DNA from: an uncultured Verrucomicrobiota bacterium
GTDB lineage: Bacteria; Verrucomicrobiota; Verrucomicrobiia; Limisphaerales; UBA9464
Direction of reading: 5' to 3'
DNA: 15,759 bases
Assembly: GCA_903864375.1 (NCBI GenBank)
Contig: CAIPFS010000375.1
Coordinates: forward strand, 1-15,759
Under the pieces are notes generated by a model. It worked only from the letters and a program-made list of their open reading frames with translations. It did not search any database and had not been told where the DNA came from. The position numbers were made by a program, and so were the translations under genes. Shown here piece after piece: positions 7,658-14,880 of this stretch; position 1 is the stretch's first letter; each line of letters opens with the position of its first letter.

Positions 7658-7774
7658 TTAGTTTGGAACCCAACCCTTACCCGGAACGAATTCGCGACTT
7701 CCGGAATGGGAACAACCAACGATACCAACGCCCAGAGCCATCAGGGCGGCGAGCAGCAGCAAGCGACGCTTCAT
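7658..7774 (-). CDS. Small secreted lipoprotein, 38 residues, function unknown
   Basis: The product begins MKRRLLLLAALMALGVGIVG and then has C21 followed by SHSGSREFVPGKGWVPN. Two arginines, a hydrophobic core and the lipobox I-V-G-C21 make a textbook lipoprotein signal peptide; the mature chain would be only 18 residues, anchored by the lipidated cysteine. The same frame is open upstream to 7861, but that extension overlaps yqgE and would put the signal peptide inside the protein, so the ATG at 7774 is preferred. A candidate promoter lies at 7782-7809 and a terminator at 7571-7600, so the gene looks like a complete one-gene transcript. The PGKGWVP tail looks like a conserved short motif, but I do not know the family. 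It resembles entericidin-sized lipoproteins only in size. Confidence 0.65.
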   Translation of the reverse strand: MKRRLLLLAALMALGVGIVGCSHSGSREFVPGKGWVPN

Positions 7775-7781
7775 GGTCTGA

Positions 7782-7809
7782 AATCTAAACGGGTTTGCGC
7801 CCGGCTCAA
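7782..7809 (-). promoter_or_regulatory. Candidate sigma-70-type promoter of the small lipoprotein gene
   Basis: On the minus strand TTGAGC (7809-7804) and TAGATT (7787-7782) are spaced by 16 bases and each matches four of six consensus bases. The predicted start point falls within a few bases of the ATG at 7774, so the message would be nearly leaderless, which fits the missing Shine-Dalgarno site. This is a pattern match only. Confidence 0.35.
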
Positions 7810-7835
7810 GCCTGTTACATTGTTCCGCCACAGTC

Positions 7836-8399
7836 ATGCCCCAACGCACCCGTTCCCTCAAAGGGCAGCTTCTCCTGGATGGAGGAGGATTGGGAGGAAG
7901 CTACTTCCATCAGAGCGTCGTGTTGGTGTGCGAGCACAATGCCGAGGGTGCCTTTGGCGTTGTTCTCAACCGCCCCACAGAATCGCGCATGGAGTCGATC
8001 ATCCAGCAGGACCTTCCCACTCGTCTGGCGGGGGAATTGGTCTATGGGGGAGGCCCGGTCGCGCCGCAATCCCTGTGTTACTTGTTCGCCCAATTGGGAC
8101 CCGAACGGACGGGAGTTCTTGAAAACCTATCGCTGGGCCACGACATGGAGGAGCTCGTTGAGTTGTCGCGGGGGTGGCCAGAAGAGCATCCGCTCCGGGT
8201 TTTTCAAGGTTATGCCGGCTGGGCACCCGGGCAGTTGGATGACGAACTCAAGCGAGACGCCTGGATCACGCATCCGGCGACTCCCGACCTGATTTTTTCC
8301 GCCACACCCGACCAGTTGTGGCGTCAAATTCTACGGCTGCGCCCGGAGTGGCGTTACCGACTCCTGGCGGAATGCCCGGAGGATATTTCCCGCAACTAG
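7836..8399 (+). CDS. yqgE: YqgE/AlgH family protein (UPF0301)
   Basis: This 187-residue protein shows the family pattern throughout: LKGQLLLDGGGLGGSYFHQS with VVLVCEHNAEGAFGVVLNRP at the N-terminus, then a GGPV segment, and the signature RVFQGYAGWAPGQLDDEL followed by DAWI. The length fits the family (about 180-200). AlgH was first described as affecting alginate regulation in Pseudomonas; the biochemical function of the family is still unsettled. The ATG at 7836 puts the conserved GQLLL about eight residues from the start, as in relatives. It is divergent from the small lipoprotein gene, with 61 bases between the two starts, and is followed after 37 bases by the phosphorylase-like gene, so these two may be co-transcribed. 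Confidence 0.9.
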   Translation: MPQRTRSLKGQLLLDGGGLGGSYFHQSVVLVCEHNAEGAFGVVLNRPTESRMESIIQQDLPTRLAGELVYGGGPVAPQSLCYLFAQLGPERTGVLENLSLGHDMEELVELSRGWPEEHPLRVFQGYAGWAPGQLDDELKRDAWITHPATPDLIFSATPDQLWRQILRLRPEWRYRLLAECPEDISRN

Positions 8400-8436
8400 A
8401 AGACCCATTCACTGATTGAATGCCGCTGCCGCCGGG

Positions 8437-9189
8437 ATGAACCCGGTCCTGTTATGCTTCGCCGTCAACGAAGAGTTTCGACCATTCCACGACTTTTGGA
8501 GACAACAGGGAGGAGCCCTCAAGCCGTTTGAATGGCCCGGTCCCCGGACCTTCCCGGGACGTGCCTGGTTTGATACCGGCCTGGTGGTGCTTGTGACGGG
8601 GATGGGACCGCGGAATGCCGAGGAAGCGGGCCGTCAGGCGGTGCTTCGCTGGAAGCCGGCCTGGCTGGTCACCTCTGGATTTGCCGGGGGATTGCGACCC
8701 TCGTGGCCCAGGGAAAGCCTGATTTACGAGGCTGACCCGGATTTTCCCCATATTGATCGGTTTTCGAAGGCTGGCTTTCGTCCTGGCCGATTGACCTGCC
8801 AGCCAAAGATTGCCTGGAATCGGGAGTCCAAGTCCCGATTGGCGGCTTCGGTCAGTGCGGATGCCGTCGAGATGGAGTCTGGCGCGCTGCGTCGCGTGGC
8901 TGCCATTCATGGGGTGCCGAGCCTGACCGCCAGAGTGATCTCAGACGACTGGCAGGAGGACCTTCCCCTGGATTTTGGCCAGTTGATGGACGAGCAACAA
9001 CGGCTGCATCCGGGACGATTGGCCATGGCCCTGGCGAAACAACCGACAAAAGTCCCGGAACTGGCTGCCTTCGGCAAACGGGCTCAAGCGTCGGCCCGAC
9101 GATTGGCCAAGGCGTTGGTTGAGGCCCTGGTCAGACCAGAGCTACATTTCGTTGATCCAACCACTTCACAGCGGGATCCCTGTTGCTGA
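8437..9189 (+). CDS. Nucleoside phosphorylase/nucleosidase superfamily protein (MTA/SAH nucleosidase-like)
   Basis: This 250-residue protein has the PNP/MTAN fold markers: AVNEEF near the N-terminus (acidic pair at residues 12-13, where MTAN has its first catalytic Glu), VTGMGPRNAEEAGRQ, WLVTSGFAGGL, VEMESGALRRVA (E145-M-E147, ribose-binding Glu) and ISDDW (D170, equivalent to the catalytic Asp of MTAN). All three expected acidic positions are thus present and the enzyme may be active, probably cleaving a nucleoside-like N-glycosidic bond. The substrate cannot be read from sequence: MTA/SAH, futalosine or a hopanoid-pathway adenosyl compound are all possible. A TTG at 8416 would add seven residues; ATG at 8437 places the first strand at the N-terminus and is preferred. 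The 3' end overlaps the opposite-strand HTH gene by about 59 bases. Confidence 0.75.
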   Translation: MNPVLLCFAVNEEFRPFHDFWRQQGGALKPFEWPGPRTFPGRAWFDTGLVVLVTGMGPRNAEEAGRQAVLRWKPAWLVTSGFAGGLRPSWPRESLIYEADPDFPHIDRFSKAGFRPGRLTCQPKIAWNRESKSRLAASVSADAVEMESGALRRVAAIHGVPSLTARVISDDWQEDLPLDFGQLMDEQQRLHPGRLAMALAKQPTKVPELAAFGKRAQASARRLAKALVEALVRPELHFVDPTTSQRDPCC

Positions 9190-9424
9190 GTGCACCCAGA
9201 GTTCTGGACTGAGGTGCCGCGCGAGTTTGTCCCCGGGCATCAAACTGCCATTGGGGAAAACGGACTGGCTGAAGACGCTCCTCCCTCCAGCCCTGCAACC
9301 GACCGGCCATGTGCCGCTTGAGGAAGGCTGTCTTGGATATCCCGAGAAGGCGGGCCACCTCTTCCGATGAAAAGCTTCCACCTTCGGCGGTGGCCAGTTG
9401 ATGCCGCGCTTCAAGTCCGCGCAT
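9131..9424 (-). CDS. Short excisionase-like helix-turn-helix protein, C-terminus probably degraded
   Basis: The minus strand encodes 97 residues from MRGLEARHQL. The core EGGSFSSEEVARLLGISKTA-FLKRHMAGRLQGWREER-VRFPQWQFD looks like a MerR/excisionase-type DNA-binding segment, as in short PVC regulators or antitoxins. After WQFDARG the chain turns into low-information sequence (TRAAPQSRTLGALSNRDP) up to a stop inside the 3' end of the oppositely oriented phosphorylase gene. That suggests loss of the original C-terminus through truncation or frameshift. The same frame is open upstream to 9604 and includes KVVKVDSLPSQQLVGQAFAQ, which reads like protein rather than noise, so the true start may lie further up and overlap the kinase gene. 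It may be a remnant. Neighbours do not reveal its target. Confidence 0.5.
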   Translation of the reverse strand: MRGLEARHQLATAEGGSFSSEEVARLLGISKTAFLKRHMAGRLQGWREERLQPVRFPQWQFDARGQTRAAPQSRTLGALSNRDPAVKWLDQRNVALV

Positions 9425-9512
9425 CCGGGCGCGGGCCAGACGGTCCCCACGAGACGCCCCACCCGGGGATTGGGCGAACGCCTGCCCAACGAGCTGTTGG
9501 GAAGGCAGGCTG

Positions 9513-10409
9513 TCAACCTTGACAACCTTGAAACAGGTGACGAAGAGACGCTGAAAGGGGAGGAGTGGCACCAGGATGGGAGGCCACCTCGGAGGCAACC
9601 GCATTGGCGTTTTGGTTGATGGTATTCAGGTCCCAACCGACGAGCAATCCGAGGGTCATGGCTGCGGTGAAGGCGTCACCGGCACCCACGGTATCGACAA
9701 CCCGGGTGGGAACACCGGGATGATCGGACCAGCGTCCGTCGGCCCACAGCAGGCTTCCGGCCTCCCCGCGGGTGTAGGCTATCACCCGGAGTTCGAAGCA
9801 GTCGGCCAGTCGCTCGATGAGAACCCGGGGGGAATCCGACGGTCCGACCAACGCGCCAAGAATGGGAAGCTCGGCGTCGTTGATCTTCAACACGTTGGCC
9901 AGCGTAAGTGATGCTTCCAGGATCTCCCGGGAGTAAAAGTGCTGCCGGAGGTTGACGTCCAGGATGCGGAAGGCATCGGGACGGACCGCACCGAGCAGGG
10001 CCCGAATCGTGGACCTTGATGGTTCCGCCCGCTGGGCGAGGGTCCCAAAGCAGACGGCGTCGGCATTCCTTGCCGCGGACATTGCAACGTCCGTGGGTTC
10101 CAGGCGATCCCAGGCGACTCCTTCATGAATCCTGAATCGAGGTTGTCCCCGTTCCCCGACATCGACGTCGACGGTGCCCGTGGGGGCATCGGGATCGGTC
10201 TGCACCCACGCCGTGGAGACCCCGAGTGACTTCAATCGGTCCAAGAGGCCGCTGCCCCGGGGATCATTTCCCACGCGAGAGATGACGGCGGCATCGGCGC
10301 CGAGCGCCGCCGTCGTGCAGGCAAAGTTCGCCGGCGCCCCGCCCATCTGCGGATTTCCCGGAAGCAAATCCCAGAGCAATTCACCAGCACCGAGCAATCG
10401 ATATCTCAT
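9513..10409 (-). CDS. PfkB-family sugar kinase, fructokinase-like
   Basis: This 298-residue protein opens with MRYRLLGAGELLWDLLPG and MGGAPANFACTTAALGADA, the glycine-rich sugar-binding start of fructokinases. It carries ILDVNLR in the middle and ends with the anion-hole motif VVDTVGAGDAFTAAM, where D245 is the expected catalytic base. PfkB kinases phosphorylate sugars with ATP in the cytoplasm; the GGAPANFA form is most typical of fructokinase, so fructose is the best guess for the operon substrate, with ribose or another ketose as alternatives. The frame is open far upstream, but the ATG at 10409 overlaps the permease stop as ATGA and gives a standard-length enzyme. It is the last kinase-operon gene; no terminator is visible behind it. 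Confidence 0.88.
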   Translation of the reverse strand: MRYRLLGAGELLWDLLPGNPQMGGAPANFACTTAALGADAAVISRVGNDPRGSGLLDRLKSLGVSTAWVQTDPDAPTGTVDVDVGERGQPRFRIHEGVAWDRLEPTDVAMSAARNADAVCFGTLAQRAEPSRSTIRALLGAVRPDAFRILDVNLRQHFYSREILEASLTLANVLKINDAELPILGALVGPSDSPRVLIERLADCFELRVIAYTRGEAGSLLWADGRWSDHPGVPTRVVDTVGAGDAFTAAMTLGLLVGWDLNTINQNANAVASEVASHPGATPPLSASLRHLFQGCQG

Positions 10410-11782
10410 GTCCGTTTCTTCTCCCGCCGCCGGAGCCATCCGCCTTTTTTGAGGCGGTCGAGCAGCACCGCTCCAAGGATGACGAGGCCGAGGACGACTT
10501 TCTGGGTATAACTTTCGACCCCGGTCAGATTCATTCCGTTTTGAATCACGGCGATGATCAAAGCACCGATGAGGGTTCCGAGGACCTTGCCCTGTCCTCC
10601 GGAGAGGCTGGTTCCGCCGACCACCACGGCTGCAATCACATAGAGTTCGTACATGGTCCCGTAGTTGGGTGAACCGCTCTTGAGCTGCGATGCGGTGATG
10701 AGGCCACCGAGGCCTGCCAGGAAGCCATTGAGAACATAAACAAACAGCAACACCCCGGCCACAGGGACGCCGGAAAGGCGTGAGGCCTCGCGATTTCCTC
10801 CCACGGCATAGACGTAGCGCCCCAGAACGGCCCCGCTCATAAAGAGGTGGGCTGCGATGTAGAGCACTCCCATGAGCACGACCGAAATGGGAATGCCACC
10901 CGCCCATTTGCCGCGTCCCAGCCAGACAAAGGATTCCGGCAGTTGATAGATGGATTGACCTTTGGATAAGAGGTAGGCCAAGCCGCTGGCGACCAGCATC
11001 ATCGCCAGGGTCACGATGAACGGTGGGATGGCGAACCAGGTGACCATGATCCCGGAAAAAAGACCGAGGGCGGCGGACACCAGGAGTCCGGCCAGCGCCG
11101 CACCGATCAGAACAGCCATCCCTGCCTGCTCCCCTCCCCCGAGGTTGGCAATGAGCCAGGTGGTCACTACTGCCGAAAGTGCCACCAGGCTGCCCACCGA
11201 CAAGTCGATACCCCCGGTGATGATCACCAGCGTCATCCCGATGGCAAGAACCGCTATGACCACAATCTGGTTGGCCACATTGAGGAGATTGTCGGCCTTC
11301 AAAAAATTAGGCCAGTGATAGGAGCGCGGCTCGATCACCCGGGCGGCGGCCAAGCCGGGAAACGTTTCCCCCAGCCCCTGCCAGATGGGCCAGCGGGCCG
11401 CCTCGTGGGTGCAGGCAATCCAGTTCACGGTTCCTCCCGATCCCGCGATGCGGTTCAAGGCACGGCGGGCATCCACCGGTTGTCCATGGACGGTGTCGAC
11501 CACCTCCACACCTCCCCCGGCGAGGTCGCTCACGAGGGCGGCCGAGAATTCCCGGTCTTCCGGTGTTTCCCGGGCGACAATCAGGAGGCGACCACCGGGG
11601 ATCCCGGACTGACGAATCAACCGGGCCACCTGATGACCGGCGTCGGCTCCCTCGGGACGCTGTTCATCCCAGGTGCGCCAGGAGAAAAAAAGCCCGAGGA
11701 GCAACAGCGCCCCGAGCATGCCGTAGTCGGAAAGAACCTGTCGTCCGGGCAGACCCCATTGTCCACGCTGGCCCGACTTCAT
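10406..11782 (-). CDS. Sugar ABC transporter permease (RbsC/FrcC type) with extra N-terminal domain
   Basis: The C-terminal 320 residues are a standard ribose/fructose-type permease: NLLNVANQIVVIAVLAIGMT, LVIITGGIDLSVGSLVALSA, IPPFIVTLAMMLVASGLAYL, AVGGNREASRLSGVPV and GGTSLSGGQGKVLGTLIGAL, with about nine membrane helices. The protein is 458 residues against about 320 for RbsC. The excess lies after the first helix (about 20-36): residues about 38-135 are hydrophilic and look like an alpha/beta fold (GGRLLIVARETPEDREFSAA, GGVEVVDTVHGQPVDARRAL, TVNWIACTHEAARWP). This insert should face the periplasm and resembles half of a type 1 periplasmic binding protein. The gene overlaps its upstream neighbour (ATGA, 11779-11782) and its downstream neighbour (10406-10409), so all three are translationally coupled. 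Confidence 0.9.
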   Translation of the reverse strand: MKSGQRGQWGLPGRQVLSDYGMLGALLLLGLFFSWRTWDEQRPEGADAGHQVARLIRQSGIPGGRLLIVARETPEDREFSAALVSDLAGGGVEVVDTVHGQPVDARRALNRIAGSGGTVNWIACTHEAARWPIWQGLGETFPGLAAARVIEPRSYHWPNFLKADNLLNVANQIVVIAVLAIGMTLVIITGGIDLSVGSLVALSAVVTTWLIANLGGGEQAGMAVLIGAALAGLLVSAALGLFSGIMVTWFAIPPFIVTLAMMLVASGLAYLLSKGQSIYQLPESFVWLGRGKWAGGIPISVVLMGVLYIAAHLFMSGAVLGRYVYAVGGNREASRLSGVPVAGVLLFVYVLNGFLAGLGGLITASQLKSGSPNYGTMYELYVIAAVVVGGTSLSGGQGKVLGTLIGALIIAVIQNGMNLTGVESYTQKVVLGLVILGAVLLDRLKKGGWLRRREKKRT

Positions 11783-12741
11783 TTCACGGACGGGTCACGG
11801 GCGGCATCGGCCTGATGATAGAGCGCGGTGGGGATGAGAATCTGGGCCGGGACATCCTCGCCGTTCATGTACTTTTGGATCGCGCGGGCGGTCTCAACCC
11901 CGATCCGGTCGGGAAACTGGATGGGATCCGCGAAGATTTTTCCTGCCTTGATGGCGGCCTTGCCTTCCGGTTGCCCGTCGAAACCGATGATCCGGACCTT
12001 TTCGGCCCTGCCCGCGCTTTCAAGGGCGGCGCGGGCTCCGAGCGCGGAGGGATCATTGATGGCGAAAATGGCATTCAAATCGCCATGCGCCTGGAGCATA
12101 TCCTGCGCCGCCTTGAAGCTCCTGGCCTTGTCCCCGCCACCGGGAAGTTTGGCGACAATCTCCACCTGAACCCCCGGCTTCAAATTCAACTCCGCCAGAC
12201 GTTCCTCAAAGCCTTTGGTGCGCAGGAGCACGGATTCAATTTCCGGATGATCCAGAATCCCGACCCTGCCCTTGCCGCCCAGGGCCTCGACCACGGCATC
12301 GGCCGCCATGCGCCCGCCCTGAAGGTTGTCGGTGGCGATATGGGCAACGACCTTGGATGATGGATCAAGACAGGCAATATCGGCGGTGAACACGGGAATG
12401 CCGGCGCGGTTGGCCTCCCGGATGGCTGGACCAATGGCCTTGGAATCGCACGGACAAAGAACCATGGCGCTGACCTTGCGCACGATGAAATCCTTGACCT
12501 GATTCTGCTGGCGGGCGACGTCAAAATCACCGCTGACCGTGATCACCTGATAGCCATTCCGTGCCACTTCCCGGGTCAGGCTGTCGGCGATCTCCTTGAA
12601 GAATGGATTATTCAACGTCAATACGGAGATTCCAATCGTTCCGGCGGATTTTTCCGCAGCGACGGCAGCGGGAGAAAAACAGACTCCCGGCAGGCAGGAG
12701 GCCACCAGAAGGAGCCGAAAAAATAAGAGCTTTAAATTCAT
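11779..12741 (-). CDS. Type 1 periplasmic sugar-binding protein of an ABC transporter (RbsB/FrcB type)
   Basis: This 320-residue protein starts with a secretion signal (MNLKLLFFRLLLVASCLPGV); cleavage near AVAA is likely, though V-A-S-C16 could also act as a lipobox. The mature part is a Peripla_BP_4 fold: TIGISVLTLNNPFFKEIADS, VARNGYQVITVSGDFD, QQNQVKDFIVRKVSAMVLCP, IPVFTADIACLDP, VAHIATDNLQGGRMAADAV, NAIFAINDPSALGARAAL and RIIGFDGQPEGKAAIKAGK. It delivers a sugar to the permease encoded immediately downstream (ATGA overlap). The kinase two genes on suggests a ketose such as fructose. It begins 18 bases after the pseudopilin-like gene, so the four genes form one operon. No Shine-Dalgarno site is visible. 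Confidence 0.92.
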   Translation of the reverse strand: MNLKLLFFRLLLVASCLPGVCFSPAAVAAEKSAGTIGISVLTLNNPFFKEIADSLTREVARNGYQVITVSGDFDVARQQNQVKDFIVRKVSAMVLCPCDSKAIGPAIREANRAGIPVFTADIACLDPSSKVVAHIATDNLQGGRMAADAVVEALGGKGRVGILDHPEIESVLLRTKGFEERLAELNLKPGVQVEIVAKLPGGGDKARSFKAAQDMLQAHGDLNAIFAINDPSALGARAALESAGRAEKVRIIGFDGQPEGKAAIKAGKIFADPIQFPDRIGVETARAIQKYMNGEDVPAQILIPTALYHQADAARDPSVK

Positions 12742-12759
12742 GAGAGCAGCATTCCGGAT

Positions 12760-13608
12760 CTAGCGTTTGACGCGCAGGAGAGGATCCCAAAATTCATAGT
12801 TCACCAGTCCCTTGACACTCCCATCCGCCGGGTCCACCGGCGGATTGATGGTATTGCTTTTCCTTGATTCGGAATGGCCGTCGGTGAAAACGACATTGCC
12901 GGATTGGGCGTGCCGGTGGGGATCAATTCCCTCAAAGCCTTTGCTCTGGCTTGCTTTCAGATCGAGGCACGCGGTCGGCCACCAGAGGCTGCTGCTCCAG
13001 GTTCCATCCCCCTTGGGCATCCGATCACCCACCAACAGGGTCTGGGACGGGCTCACCAATCGGGAGCGCTTGAACCACGGGCTGCTGGAGAACGTGGTTC
13101 CTCCGACGCCGAAGGAGATGGTCGAGTAGGGGTGAAGCCCGAGGAAAAAGCTGTTGTAGCCATACCCCACCTTGTGGGCATCAAAACTCCACTCCCACTT
13201 GACGCCGTTGTCCAGGCGTTTGCCTTTGATGGACGGGCAATGGAAGAGGTTGCTGCGCCCGGCATCCCGTCCGACAATTTGCGTCCCCCACCAGTTTGTG
13301 ACGGACGGAGCGGCATCATCGGTGGTCAAACCGGCATTCCGATGAGCCGGAAACACGTCCAGATTCTCGTCGGTGTAGAACTGCATGAACATCGACACCT
13401 GCCGGAGATTATTCAGGCAGGCGATGCGCTCGCCCTTGGATTTGGCGCCGTTCAAGGCTGGAAGGAGCATCCCGGCGAGAATGGCAATGATGGCAATCAC
13501 CACCAGCAATTCGATCAGGGTGAAACCGGCCCATCGGGCGCTGGAGGATCCCATCGAGCACCGGCCTGACCGTGAGAAAATGCCGCGTCGTGGAGTCATG
13601 GGCGTCAA
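12760..13608 (-). CDS. Type II pseudopilin-like protein with N-terminal methylation motif and H-X9-DG signature
   Basis: This 282-residue protein has a prepilin leader ending AG^FTLIELLVVIAIIAILAG, cleaved after G28 with the conserved Glu at mature position 5 (E33). The body has CLNNLRQVSMFMQFYTDENL, FHCPSIKG and, near the C-terminus, HAQSGNVVFTDGHSE with D243-G244, the H-X9-DG signature of the DUF1559-like group. These proteins occur in tens to hundreds of copies in PVC genomes; they are thought to be exported or surface proteins, function unknown. The start may instead be the ATG at 13599 or at 13554, the latter giving a short leader of ten residues more like classical prepilins. It is the first gene of the sugar-uptake operon, 18 bases before the binding-protein gene and divergent from the regulator. 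Confidence 0.88.
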   Translation of the reverse strand: MTPMTPRRGIFSRSGRCSMGSSSARWAGFTLIELLVVIAIIAILAGMLLPALNGAKSKGERIACLNNLRQVSMFMQFYTDENLDVFPAHRNAGLTTDDAAPSVTNWWGTQIVGRDAGRSNLFHCPSIKGKRLDNGVKWEWSFDAHKVGYGYNSFFLGLHPYSTISFGVGGTTFSSSPWFKRSRLVSPSQTLLVGDRMPKGDGTWSSSLWWPTACLDLKASQSKGFEGIDPHRHAQSGNVVFTDGHSESRKSNTINPPVDPADGSVKGLVNYEFWDPLLRVKR

Positions 13609-13650
13609 AGGATCGTGGAGAGGAACACAGGGTGGACTTGGGCCAAACTA

Positions 13651-13680
13651 ATTCGAGGGCACCGGAAATGTCAGCTTCAA
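13651..13680 (-). promoter_or_regulatory. Weak candidate promoter for the sugar operon
   Basis: On the minus strand TTGAAG (13680-13675) and TCGAAT (13656-13651) are spaced by 18 bases, each matching four of six consensus bases, about 43 bases before the ATG at 13608. A sequence at 13669-13678 (TGTCAGCTTC) matches eight of ten bases of the operator half-site described at 13708-13728 and overlaps this -35 box. The match is weak and the true promoter may lie elsewhere in 13609-13731. Confidence 0.25.
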
Positions 13681-13707
13681 CTTGACTGCCGGGACACAAA
13701 CCCGTCA

Positions 13708-13728
13708 TGACAGCTTTGAAAGCTGTCA
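13708..13728. promoter_or_regulatory. Perfect 21-bp inverted repeat, likely operator of the divergent regulator
   Basis: The half-site TGACAGCTTT is followed by one central G and then its exact reverse complement, so all ten pairs match. It ends three bases before the ATG of the GntR/LacI-type regulator and lies in the 123-base gap between that gene and the sugar operon. Odd-centred palindromes of about this size are typical targets of dimeric winged-helix and LacI-family repressors. Its place next to the start codon suggests autoregulation, and the gap is short enough for the same protein to act on the divergent operon. Confidence 0.65.
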
Positions 13729-13731
13729 ACC

Positions 13732-14880
13732 ATGGGTCCACCCAACAAACATCAGGCCATCTCCCGGGAATTGAGGGAAGGCATCGCCGGCGGTGTTTAC
13801 CCCACCGGTGCGCGACTGCCGAGCGAGTCCCAACTGGTCCGCCAATGGAAAGTCTCCCGTCCGACGGTGGCCCGGGCGTTGTTGGACCTGCAGCGGGAGG
13901 GACTGGTTGAACGGCGGGCCGGGTCAGGAAGCTACGTCCGAAACTCATCGGTCCCGACGGCCCATTCTCAACGCCAGTTGGGCCTGCTGATTCCGGGGCT
14001 TGGAACCACGGAAATCTTCGAACTGGTCTGCGGCGAACTGGCGAGTCTGGCGCGGGCGATGGACTATGTCTTGTTGTGGGGTGGATCAACCCATCCGCGT
14101 CACGACACCGATGCGAGCGTGGAGCATGCGGAGGAGCTCTGCCAGCAGTTCATCCAGCGCAAAGTGAATGGCGTGTTTTTTGCCCCCTATGAATTGGTGC
14201 CCGGCAAGGAGTTGGTGAATCGGCGCCTGGCGGAATCGCTGCGGCTGGCGGGAATTCCAGTGGTGTTGCTGGACCGGGATTTGCAGTCGTTTCCGCATCG
14301 GAGTGACTTCGATTTGGTCGGCATTGACAATGTGGGCGGAGGGTTTCTTCTGGCCGACCATCTGATCCGACTGGGATGCCGTCGGATCCGGTATGTGGCC
14401 CGCCATCTTTCGGCACCGACCGTGGACGCCCGAATCGCGGGAGTTCGGGAAGCCTTTGTCCGCCACGGGCTTGAACCAGAACCGGGATGGGTGCGCCTGG
14501 GCGACCCGTCGGACCTCAAGTTTGTCCGTTCGCTGACGCCCGGTTCCCTGACCGACGCCTTCATCTGCGCGAATGACCATACGGCCTCGTTGCTGTTGAG
14601 ATCGCTGGAAGCCATCGGGGTCAAGGTCCCGCGGGACGTCCGGCTGGTGGGATTTGACGACGTGCGGTATGCGACATTGCTGGGAGTTCCCCTGACCACG
14701 ATCCATCAACCGCGGCGCGAAATTGCCACCACGGCGCTGCGGGCCATGATTGATCGGTTGATTGATCCTTCCCTGCCCGCGAGGTCCATGACCCTGACCC
14801 CCCAATTGGTCGTCCGGGAGTCTTGCGGTGCGTATCTGGGGCGTGCCGAGACCATTGTGCCGGGGCGTCGGACGCGGTGA
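13732..14880 (+). CDS. AraR-type transcriptional regulator: GntR winged helix plus LacI-type sugar sensor
   Basis: This 382-residue protein joins two domains. Residues about 1-70 are a GntR-type winged helix (ISRELREGIAGGVYPTGARL, PSESQLVRQWKVSRPTVARA, GLVERRAGSGSYV). Residues about 80-365 are a LacI-type periplasmic-binding fold (LGLLIPGLGTTEIFELVCGE, GIPVVLLDRDL, DLVGIDNVGGGFLLADHLIR, DAFICANDHTASLLL, RLVGFDDVRYATLLGVPLTT, and the ending PQLVVRESCG). This is the AraR architecture, where sugar binding releases the repressor from DNA. Given the divergent sugar-uptake and kinase operon, it probably senses the transported sugar or its phosphate. The ATG at 13732 lies three bases after a perfect palindrome and has no Shine-Dalgarno site. 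Family call is firm; ligand and target are inferred. Confidence 0.9.
   Translation: MGPPNKHQAISRELREGIAGGVYPTGARLPSESQLVRQWKVSRPTVARALLDLQREGLVERRAGSGSYVRNSSVPTAHSQRQLGLLIPGLGTTEIFELVCGELASLARAMDYVLLWGGSTHPRHDTDASVEHAEELCQQFIQRKVNGVFFAPYELVPGKELVNRRLAESLRLAGIPVVLLDRDLQSFPHRSDFDLVGIDNVGGGFLLADHLIRLGCRRIRYVARHLSAPTVDARIAGVREAFVRHGLEPEPGWVRLGDPSDLKFVRSLTPGSLTDAFICANDHTASLLLRSLEAIGVKVPRDVRLVGFDDVRYATLLGVPLTTIHQPRREIATTALRAMIDRLIDPSLPARSMTLTPQLVVRESCGAYLGRAETIVPGRRTR

Noticed and set aside
11563..12360. 265-residue + strand frame
   Set aside because: It is antisense to the sugar-binding protein and permease, both of which are clearly real.
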